Assembly (NCBI GenBank): GCA_035416745.1
Contig: DAOLNV010000054.1
Location: forward strand, 1 to 24,038
DNA: 24,038 nt
Origin: Candidatus Hydrogenedentota bacterium
GTDB taxonomy: Bacteria > Hydrogenedentota > Hydrogenedentia > Hydrogenedentales > SLHB01
Reading direction: 5' to 3'
Positions 13,776-20,697 of the stretch are shown one piece after another. The number at the start of each line of letters is the position of its first letter. Position 1 is the stretch's first letter. The notes under the pieces were generated by a model. The model was not told the DNA's origin. It ran no database searches and saw nothing but the letters and a program-made list of their open reading frames with translations. A program made the translations under genes and the position numbers.

Positions 13776-15236
13776 CTATTCGGGCCCCAGGAATCGCATC
13801 AAGGTGTCCAACATTTCGCCGTCGTCGAAATCATTATCAATGACTTCAGGAATCAGAGTAATCCCCTGCGCATGGTCGGTCTGCTCAGAGGGCGGAATGA
13901 ACGGTCCCGGGAAAGGCCCTTGTCTTGGAGCAGCGCCGCTTCCCGCCGCCTCTTGGCCGGCGTCTGCCACGTTGTTCGCAGGTCTCCCGACGTGCCCGGT
14001 AAGGCGGGGCGCCGCCAGGAAACCAGTTGTCTTGTCTTCGAGCATCTGGATGCGCTTTTCGGCTTCGCTGAGTTTCTGCTGGTTCTCTTGGAACCGCTGT
14101 TCATATCCCTGAATGGTCTCTTCCGCTTTTTGCAGCGCCTCTCGCAACAATACTGTCTCGCGTTCGAGAGCGATCTTCTCGGTCTCAATCTGGTGCAGGG
14201 CATCAAAGTCGCGGCGTAACGCCCGCAGATCGTCCTGGGCATGCATGAGCGCACGTTCCGCCAGGGCATGCCCCTTGCGTTCGGTATTCAGTTCCGATTG
14301 AATCTGCAGGATCTCTTCTTCCGCACTCTGTGTAATACCGGACAACTCGGCCGACAGATGCTCGATATCATCCAGTCTTTGCCTATTCTCGGCCTCTCTT
14401 TCTCCTTTGCTTTCCAGAGCGGCCCTGAGTTCCTCAGAGAGCCGCTGGATCATCGACTCTTTTTCCTGGAGACGGGCAGCCGCGGCTTCCGTTGTCTGTT
14501 CGACAGAGTGGCGGTCTTCGAGCATACGGCGGGCCTCGTCGCGTTCCGCGCGGAGGGTGGCTGCTTGCTCATCGAGTTTTCCGCAACGCTCAGCGAGTTC
14601 CGCCGCTCTCTGTTCTGCCCGGTCCAAGCTGAGTTGTAAGCGCTCGAACTCACCCGTCCGGCTCTCTCCCTGGCTAGCTAGCGCGGAATATTGTCGCTCG
14701 AGGAGATGGAACTGCGTCCGTGTTGCGTCATGGGCATTGCGTTCATGCTCCACTGCTGCCGCCATTTCTTTGAGCTGTTCTTCCGATGGACGTCCGTCTT
14801 GCGGTTGAGAAAGTCTCCGGCCTGATTCGAGCAGGCCGCGCAGGGATTGCATGAGCTCACGCAGCTCGGCTCCCGCCGCCTGCCGGTCTTCCTCCATGGC
14901 CTTCAACTGGTTGCCTAGTTCCTTTGACAGCCGGCCTGCTTTGTTGAGAGCTTGTTCCTGAGCCGCCGCCATTGCGTTGTTGTCACGTAGCGCCGCGAGT
15001 TGTTCCTGTGACTCCTTGGCGCGTGTCCGATATTCCTTCAATTGCGAAGCCATGTGCCTCAGGAGCGCTTCGACCTGGGGGTCCATTTTTACGTCAACAA
15101 TATCCTCGTCCGAGGCATTGCTTGACTCAGGTACGCGGATGATTGCGCCGCACCCTTTGCACCAGCCATGTTGTCCGACAGCCCTGTCCGGCACCTGAAA
15201 TTGTTTCCCGCATTTTGGGCAGCCGAAAATGATCAT
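13776..15236 (-). CDS. N-terminal zinc-ribbon, long coiled-coil protein
   Basis: The 486-aa product opens with a zinc ribbon (C6-x2-C9, 16 residues, C26-x2-C29), closely matching the ribbon of the next gene downstream. From about residue 55 to 400 it is an almost continuous coiled coil rich in Glu, Gln, Arg, Leu and Ala. A Gly/Pro-rich disordered linker follows, then a short acidic conserved-looking tail ending in LMRFLGPE. No signal peptide or membrane segment is present, so it is probably a cytoplasmic rod that organises partners. The ATG at 15236 is chosen because AAGG at 15243-15246 is well placed and the ribbon begins immediately. A longer frame to 15275 adds only unrelated residues. No family function is known to me for this architecture. 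Confidence 0.8.
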   Translation of the reverse strand: MIIFGCPKCGKQFQVPDRAVGQHGWCKGCGAIIRVPESSNASDEDIVDVKMDPQVEALLRHMASQLKEYRTRAKESQEQLAALRDNNAMAAAQEQALNKAGRLSKELGNQLKAMEEDRQAAGAELRELMQSLRGLLESGRRLSQPQDGRPSEEQLKEMAAAVEHERNAHDATRTQFHLLERQYSALASQGESRTGEFERLQLSLDRAEQRAAELAERCGKLDEQAATLRAERDEARRMLEDRHSVEQTTEAAAARLQEKESMIQRLSEELRAALESKGEREAENRQRLDDIEHLSAELSGITQSAEEEILQIQSELNTERKGHALAERALMHAQDDLRALRRDFDALHQIETEKIALERETVLLREALQKAEETIQGYEQRFQENQQKLSEAEKRIQMLEDKTTGFLAAPRLTGHVGRPANNVADAGQEAAGSGAAPRQGPFPGPFIPPSEQTDHAQGITLIPEVIDNDFDDGEMLDTLMRFLGPE

Positions 15237-15312
15237 GGTCCACCTTTTGCAGGAGCCCATCACCCCGGGCCCCACAGAAAGTGAGCCGAGGGACGCTCCC
15301 TGCTCTTCCTAA

Positions 15313-15318
15313 AGTATA
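15313..15318 (-). promoter_or_regulatory. candidate -10 box of the zinc-ribbon coiled-coil gene
   Basis: TATACT on the minus strand lies 77 bases before the ATG at 15236. It matches five of six -10 positions, but the -35 region is poor. It would start a leader of about 70 bases. Confidence 0.35.
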
Positions 15319-15433
15319 ACAGACTCGGGACTTCGGCGGGATGGAGAACGGCCAGGCATGTTGAAGACGGCGCCGGGAGTCAGTAGACTTGCCCCGTCAC
15401 CAGCGTAAGGCGAAACAGGGGGCCTCCAAACAT

Positions 15434-16714
15434 ATGAAGGTATCCGGCACCGCGAACCAGCCGATGAACATCGCCTATCTGGCGCCCGAGCTCGGGGCGC
15501 TGACGTCTACGTTCATCTATCGTGAGGTCGGCGCGTTGCGGAAGCGCGGGGTCACGATTGCCCTATTCTCGACAAGCCGCCCGTCGGATTCACAGATCTC
15601 TGAAGAAGCCTTGGCCATCGTGGAAGAGACATGTTATCTGTACGACGCACCCGTGCATAACATTGCCGCCGGCGCAGCACGCCATCTGATACGTCATCCG
15701 CTTCGCTCTGGCCGCGCGCTCGCCCTCTTGGTCCGCGATGTCCTTTTTGCGCAGACTTCGACGCCGGCCGACCGCTTGAAGATGTTTTGGCATTTTCTTA
15801 CGGGGTGCCATCTTGGGATGCTTCTCGAGCAGAGCCATGTCGAGCACATCCATGCCCACTTTGCCCATGTGCCGGCGGCTATAGCCATGTATGCCGCGCA
15901 CATGGCGGGTATTTCGTTCAGCTTCACTGCCCACGCAAATGACCTGTTCGAGCGGGGGACGGCGCTCAAGGAAAAGGTGGGCCGTGCGGCATTTACTGCC
16001 GTCATCTCTGAATATAACCGCCGTTTTCTCGAAGGGCGCGGTTGTCTCGCGGAGCGAATTCACCTTGTGCATTGCGGATTGGATGTGTCGCGGTACGATT
16101 TCCGGCCGGCACCTCCTGAAAACAGCCCGCCGCTTGTGTTCTCGGTGGGCCGTTTCGTGGAGAAGAAGGGTTTTCACATCCTGATCCGCGCCCTGGCACT
16201 CCTGCAACAGCAACAGATCTCGTTCCGCTGCGTAATTGCCGGTACGGGACCTCTTTTCGGCCCGATTCAGGCCCAGTCCGAATCGCTCGGACTGGCTGGC
16301 TGCCTTGAAATGCCTGGAGGCATGCCCCAGGAACGCGTGAAAGCCATGTTTGATACGGCCGATGTGTTTGTGCTGCCGTGCGTGGTTGCGGAGAGCGGCG
16401 ACCAGGACGGGATCCCCGTTGCGCTCATGGAGGCGATGGCATTGGGCGTGCCGGTTGTATCCACAGGAGTATCAGGCATACCGGAACTGATTGCGGATGG
16501 GGAGAATGGGTTGTTGGCAGGTGCCGGAGATCCCGCCGCCCTAGCACAGGCCATCCGGCAAATTATGCAGGACTCTGCCTTGGGCCAAAGGCTGGCAAAA
16601 CAAGCTCGCGCGACCATTGAAGAGCACTTCAATGTGGAAACAATTGCCACGAATCTGGAATCCTTGTTCCGAGCATCGATAGCGATGCAACAACAGACCG
16701 GAGGCACGGAATGA
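15434..16714 (+). CDS. glycosyltransferase family 4
   Basis: This 426-aa GT-B glycosyltransferase resembles colanic-acid/exopolysaccharide GT4 enzymes. The start of the acceptor domain is typical (NIAYLAPELGALTSTFIYRE, residues 12-31), with IHAHFAHVPA near 139-148. The donor domain has VGRFVEKKGF at 238-247. A variant of the EX7E motif is seen in DQDGIPVALMEAMA, with the second glutamate at 333. GVSGIPELI near 346-353 is also conserved. The ATG at 15434 has AGGGGG about 12 bases upstream. An ATG at 15464, immediately before the first strand, and a TTG at 15389 are alternatives. Its stop overlaps the next gene's start by four bases (ATGA), so the two are translationally coupled. It is the first gene of a four-gene operon. 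Confidence 0.92.
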   Translation: MKVSGTANQPMNIAYLAPELGALTSTFIYREVGALRKRGVTIALFSTSRPSDSQISEEALAIVEETCYLYDAPVHNIAAGAARHLIRHPLRSGRALALLVRDVLFAQTSTPADRLKMFWHFLTGCHLGMLLEQSHVEHIHAHFAHVPAAIAMYAAHMAGISFSFTAHANDLFERGTALKEKVGRAAFTAVISEYNRRFLEGRGCLAERIHLVHCGLDVSRYDFRPAPPENSPPLVFSVGRFVEKKGFHILIRALALLQQQQISFRCVIAGTGPLFGPIQAQSESLGLAGCLEMPGGMPQERVKAMFDTADVFVLPCVVAESGDQDGIPVALMEAMALGVPVVSTGVSGIPELIADGENGLLAGAGDPAALAQAIRQIMQDSALGQRLAKQARATIEEHFNVETIATNLESLFRASIAMQQQTGGTE

Positions 16715-17643
16715 CGGCGGAGCCTGCTAACCCAACACCCGAGCGGTCGTATGTTATCGTCATCACCGCCCGAGACGAAGCCAAATACCTCCAGGGAACG
16801 ATAGACAGCATTGCAGGCCAGACGCTTCTGCCGGTCGAACTGGTCATCGTGGACGACGGCTCGAAAGACGAGACCGGGGCGATTGCCGACGCGGCCGCGG
16901 CGCAATACCCCTGGGTCCACGTGGTGCATCGCCCTGATCGCGGCGAGCGCAAGGTCGGGGCGGGCGTTGTCGAGACGTTTTACGCGGGCTACGAAGCCCT
17001 CCAAACACGAAGCTTCGCGTATCAATGCAAGCTTGACGGCGATCTCACCCTGCCGCCCGGGTATTTCGAAGGAATCGTCAAGAAGATGGAGGCCGATGCA
17101 ACGCTGGGCGGGGCGAGCGGCAAGGTCTTCAATCCGGTTGGCGAAGGGGCGTTCAAGGAGGAACGCATCATTGATGACATGGTATCCGGCGCTGTCAACT
17201 TTTGGCGCCGGGCCTGCTGGGAACAGATAGGAGGCTACGTGCGCATGGTCATGTGGGATGGGATCGCCATGCACCGTGCCCGCATGTTCGGCTGGCATAC
17301 ACGCAGTTTCCGTGACAAGGATTTGGAGATCATTCATCACCGCCTCATGGGTTCCTCACATAAGAACATTCTTCATGGGCGTATGCGTTGGGGCCGCGGC
17401 CAATGGTTTATGGGCTGCCACCCCCTTTACATCATCGCCAGCGGGATCAACCGGATGTTTGAACGTCCCTATATCGTGGGCGGAATTTGCATTATGGCGG
17501 GTTACTTTTCGAGCATGATCAAGGGCGCTGAACAATATGATGACCCTGAATTCCGCAAGTACCTGCATGCCTGGCAACTGAAACGGCTGGGATTGGCTTT
17601 CCTTGCGCCCGAGGTTACGCCCCACGAACGGAACGCTTCATGA
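16711..17643 (+). CDS. glycosyltransferase family 2
   Basis: This 310-aa protein is an inverting GT-A glycosyltransferase of family GT2. Nucleotide-sugar-binding VIVDDGSKDET lies at about residues 45-55. The metal-binding DxD-type motif is DGD at 109-111. WDGIAMHRARMFGW near 182-195 and HHRLMGSS near 209-216 form the acceptor side. No obvious transmembrane helix is present, apart from a mildly hydrophobic stretch near 235-270. GGAGG at 16700-16704 lies six bases before the ATG, which itself overlaps the stop of the GT4 gene. The stop overlaps the next start by ATGA. It probably adds one sugar to the same acceptor as its neighbours; the sugar cannot be told from sequence. Confidence 0.92.
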   Translation: MTAEPANPTPERSYVIVITARDEAKYLQGTIDSIAGQTLLPVELVIVDDGSKDETGAIADAAAAQYPWVHVVHRPDRGERKVGAGVVETFYAGYEALQTRSFAYQCKLDGDLTLPPGYFEGIVKKMEADATLGGASGKVFNPVGEGAFKEERIIDDMVSGAVNFWRRACWEQIGGYVRMVMWDGIAMHRARMFGWHTRSFRDKDLEIIHHRLMGSSHKNILHGRMRWGRGQWFMGCHPLYIIASGINRMFERPYIVGGICIMAGYFSSMIKGAEQYDDPEFRKYLHAWQLKRLGLAFLAPEVTPHERNAS

Positions 17644-18644
17644 GAGCCGGCGAAGAACAGAACGGCGCCGTCGTCCCGGATCTTAACGTGTCCTTCGTTG
17701 TCATCGGATACAATGAATCCGCAACACTCAAGGACTGCCTCGAATCGGTGAAGAATGCGGACATGGAGGGCCTGTCCTGGGAATTGATCTATGTGGACGG
17801 CGGCTCGACCGATTCCAGTATCGACATTGCGCATGAGGTGGGCGTCGACCAGTTGCTGGGAGGCGAGAAACGCCGGCGCGCCGCCGAGAACCGAAATCTG
17901 GGACTTGCCGCCGCGCGAGGCAGACACGTCCAATTCATCGACGGCGATATGACGGTGTCTCCGGATTGGCCGCGAGTTGGTGTCGAGTTTCTCGAGGCGC
18001 ATAGCGATGTTGCGGCTGTATGCGGTAATCTGAAGGAGGTCTGCCCTGGCATCCTCTTCGAAGCCCTGCAAATCGATTGGGCGCCGCGCGAACAGGCCAT
18101 TCGCCATTGTGGCGGGGCCGCGCTATATGTTCGGGCTACACTGCAGGAAGCGGGTGGTTTTCCCACGGATGTCGCCTTCGGGGAAGAGCCGTTATTGTGC
18201 TGGCGACTCCGTAATGAGTACGCCAGGAAGATCTACCAACTCAATCGCGTAATGGCGCAGCACAATCTAGGTTTCCGAGGCATCCGCGACTATTGGCGCC
18301 GAAACGTGCGCTGCGGCCAAACGTATGCCGAGATAGCCGCGCGCTGCTGGCGGACATCCGATCCGCTTTGGCGAAAAGAATGTATTGTGAACGTCTTCTG
18401 GGCGTGTGCCACGGTTGCGTCCATCACCTTGCTGGGTGTGGGGAACATCTGGGTCAAGACGGCCGTGGTTGCAGCAGTGATGCTCATCATCGGCAGGAAG
18501 TTCGTCCAAACCAAGCTCAAAGGCTACTGCGCTCTTGTGTCTCTTGTGTATGCAATGCATACCTACTTCTCGAAACTTTCTATTGCTTGGGGAGAATGTC
18601 GCTGGTTTGCGGGTCATGTGCGCAGAAAGGTCATAGGGCAATGA
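17640..18644 (+). CDS. membrane-associated glycosyltransferase family 2
   Basis: This 334-aa GT2 enzyme has the donor motif YVDGGSTDSS at 51-60 and the DxD motif DGD at 101-103. The catalytic-base region is FGEEPLLCWRLR near 180-191. The C-terminal third contains two or three hydrophobic segments (about 248-268, 270-285 and perhaps 295-312), which suggest attachment to the inner membrane, as in dolichyl- or polyprenyl-phosphate-type and rhamnosyl GT2 enzymes. Its start overlaps the previous stop by four bases and its stop overlaps the asparagine-synthetase-like gene by four bases. No clear ribosome site is seen, so translation probably depends on reinitiation after the upstream gene. Confidence 0.9.
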   Translation: MRAGEEQNGAVVPDLNVSFVVIGYNESATLKDCLESVKNADMEGLSWELIYVDGGSTDSSIDIAHEVGVDQLLGGEKRRRAAENRNLGLAAARGRHVQFIDGDMTVSPDWPRVGVEFLEAHSDVAAVCGNLKEVCPGILFEALQIDWAPREQAIRHCGGAALYVRATLQEAGGFPTDVAFGEEPLLCWRLRNEYARKIYQLNRVMAQHNLGFRGIRDYWRRNVRCGQTYAEIAARCWRTSDPLWRKECIVNVFWACATVASITLLGVGNIWVKTAVVAAVMLIIGRKFVQTKLKGYCALVSLVYAMHTYFSKLSIAWGECRWFAGHVRRKVIGQ

Positions 18645-20515
18645 GCAACGCGTATTTTTGCCAGACGCCGGAGTGCAAAGACGTTCACGCACTGGCGCAT
18701 TCGTTCAGTTCCCTTCTTTGCAGCGGAAACGCGAGCGTCAACCATTACGCTGCAGCGGGCCAGGCGTTGTTTGGATTGGCAAGTCTTGACAAGTTCGGCC
18801 AGGGTCTCATGCCGCGATATCTCGAAGATACGCGGTATTGGGGCGTCTTGACCGGCGAATTGCACACGTGCGGTGCTCTTGAGACGTGCAAACAAGCCTA
18901 CCCCGATGCACAAGACGATTTGGGGCTATTGGCGAAGCTCTCCCGGGAGAAGCGGCTCTGCGAGACCTTGCCCACGCTCAACGGCGCGTTTTTCCTGATG
19001 CTGTGGGATCCCGATTCGCATACGCTTGTCGCGGCCAACGACCGCTATGGCCTGTATCCGATGTACTGGGCGCATCGGGGTTCGCATTTCTGCCTTGCCA
19101 GCCGTGTAATGGGGCCTGTTCTCGCCGGAGTGGTCCCGGGAGACATTGATCCCTTGGCAGTTGCGCAGATCTTGACCGTGGACGACTTCGCCGGAGATCG
19201 AACGCTTGTGCGCGATGTCTCGGTCTTCCCTCCGGGGACCATGATGACAAAGACCCTCGAAACCATCGAATGGAAGACCTATTGGGCCTGGGAGTATCCC
19301 TCGGAACAGGGTACTACCGTCGAGGAATGGGGCCGGCGCGCGGGGGCAGCATTAGTCGAGGCCGTGCGGCGCCAGGCGGGTACGCGGCGCAGCATCGGCG
19401 TTACACTCAGCGGCGGACTCGATTCCCGGTGCATAGCGGCGGCTGCCGTACAGGCAGGAATATCGCCGCGCACGTTCACGTGGGGGGAAGACCGGTGCTA
19501 TGACCGTGTGCTGGCTGCCAGAATTGCGGGCGTCCTCGGAACCGAGCACAGGGATTGTCCTTACGAATACGACACATTGGCCGAAAGGTTCAGCGAAGGA
19601 GTCGCGATAACTGAAGGCATGTGCAATACGTTCGACATGCATTTTCTCGCGCATCTCCACGTGATCGAGAGTGTGGACCTTGTACTGAATGGATTCGCCG
19701 GAGATGCCGTGCTGGGAGAGACGTTCTTGCGTCCGCAATGGTCTAAACCGATGCAGCCCGATGAGCTTGCAGAGAACGTTTTCGGGCGTTTCAACAGATT
19801 CCTGAAAGAGTCCGACTTATCCAGAGCCATGCCGGCAGTAAAAGATCTTGGTGCGGAGGATTATCCTCTCGCGATCTTCAAACGTCAGTTCGGGGAACTG
19901 GGTCACTTGAGCACGCCCGATGCAGCGCATCGTTACCTCTTCGACAACCATGTTCGCCGCAAAACGGCCATGGGCACCGTCCTGATGCGCGAAGGGGCCG
20001 AGTCGGCGGCATGCTTCTTTGATTACGATTTCAACGACCTGGTCCGAAGCATCCCGACAGACTTGCGGGCAAATCATCGCACCTACCGCGCGATGATGCG
20101 CAGCACTTTTTGCAGTGTTGCCGCCATTGCCTGGCAAGCGACCCTGCTCCCCCCCCTTGCTCCGGAGTGGCAAGTTTTTGCGTCCAAGGTCGTGCGCCGG
20201 GTTAGTGCGAAGGTCGAGCGGCTTACTGGCTGGCACGGACTGGCCAAACGCCAACAGGTCGGGGACTTCACTCGACATCTGCGCAACGAGCTGCGCGATT
20301 GGATGCACGGTCTCGTGATGACGGAATATCCCCTTCCGGAAGATATCTTGATGCCCGGGTTCTACCGTCAGGTCTGGCAGGAACACCTCGAAGGGAAAGA
20401 CCGCTACCGGTTGTTGGGCGCCATCGTGCCCATTCTGGAATTGTCCAGATTAGTGCAGCGGGTTCGAACAGGGCAGCTTGTGCCTGGCCGTGCCCCGGTG
20501 CTTGTGAGAAACTGA
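18641..20515 (+). CDS. asparagine-synthetase-like protein without the N-terminal glutaminase cysteine
   Basis: This 624-aa protein has the AsnB architecture. An N-terminal Ntn-type domain is recognisable at about residues 65-160 (LNGAFFLMLWD, AANDRYGLYPMYW). An ATP-pyrophosphatase synthetase domain follows, with the PPi loop SGGLDS at 257-262 and GFAGDAVLGE near 368-377. AsnB enzymes activate a carboxylate as an acyl-AMP and attach nitrogen. The usual Cys2 nucleophile is absent (protein begins MSNAYF), as is the RGPD motif, so it probably does not hydrolyse glutamine. This is the pattern of beta-lactam synthetases and of amidotransferase-like proteins in glycan clusters. The ATG at 18641 overlaps the GT2 stop; a longer upstream frame is only a shadow of that gene. 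It may amidate a sugar acid or form an intramolecular amide; the substrate is unknown. Confidence 0.85.
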   Translation: MSNAYFCQTPECKDVHALAHSFSSLLCSGNASVNHYAAAGQALFGLASLDKFGQGLMPRYLEDTRYWGVLTGELHTCGALETCKQAYPDAQDDLGLLAKLSREKRLCETLPTLNGAFFLMLWDPDSHTLVAANDRYGLYPMYWAHRGSHFCLASRVMGPVLAGVVPGDIDPLAVAQILTVDDFAGDRTLVRDVSVFPPGTMMTKTLETIEWKTYWAWEYPSEQGTTVEEWGRRAGAALVEAVRRQAGTRRSIGVTLSGGLDSRCIAAAAVQAGISPRTFTWGEDRCYDRVLAARIAGVLGTEHRDCPYEYDTLAERFSEGVAITEGMCNTFDMHFLAHLHVIESVDLVLNGFAGDAVLGETFLRPQWSKPMQPDELAENVFGRFNRFLKESDLSRAMPAVKDLGAEDYPLAIFKRQFGELGHLSTPDAAHRYLFDNHVRRKTAMGTVLMREGAESAACFFDYDFNDLVRSIPTDLRANHRTYRAMMRSTFCSVAAIAWQATLLPPLAPEWQVFASKVVRRVSAKVERLTGWHGLAKRQQVGDFTRHLRNELRDWMHGLVMTEYPLPEDILMPGFYRQVWQEHLEGKDRYRLLGAIVPILELSRLVQRVRTGQLVPGRAPVLVRN

Positions 20516-20537
20516 CGGCGGCTTTGGTTCATTCAGG

Positions 20538-20557
20538 AGGCCTCAGGCGCAAGGCCT
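20538..20557. repeat. short inverted repeat after the operon
   Basis: AGGCCT occurs at 20538-20543 and again at 20552-20557. The two copies can pair over an 8-base loop, 23 bases past the stop of the asparagine-synthetase-like gene. The stem is short and the following sequence has only TTTT, interrupted and distant. It might contribute to transcript ending, but the evidence is weak. Confidence 0.25.
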
Positions 20558-20623
20558 GCGGCGGTATTTTCGACAACAGTTGTTGCTGATACCCAAGCGT
20601 GATGAACTTGCCGTATTTTCCTG

Positions 20624-20633
20624 TGGTATGCTA
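20624..20633 (+). promoter_or_regulatory. weak extended -10 element for the heparinase-like gene
   Basis: TATGCT at 20628-20633 is preceded by TGG, forming an extended -10-like element. The -35 position has no good match. Transcription would start near 20640, leaving a 58-base leader that carries GAGG just before the ATG. Confidence 0.28.
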
Positions 20634-20697
20634 GCCAGACCGTATACAAGAGCCTCTTGCGCGCAGAACGTGGGTAACAACCTCCGAGGTGCCTGAG

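Noticed and set aside
18293..18640. N-terminal extension of the asparagine-synthetase-like frame
   Set aside because: These codons overlap the GT2 gene in another frame and give no recognisable sequence. The ATG at 18641 forms the same ATGA coupling as the other junctions.
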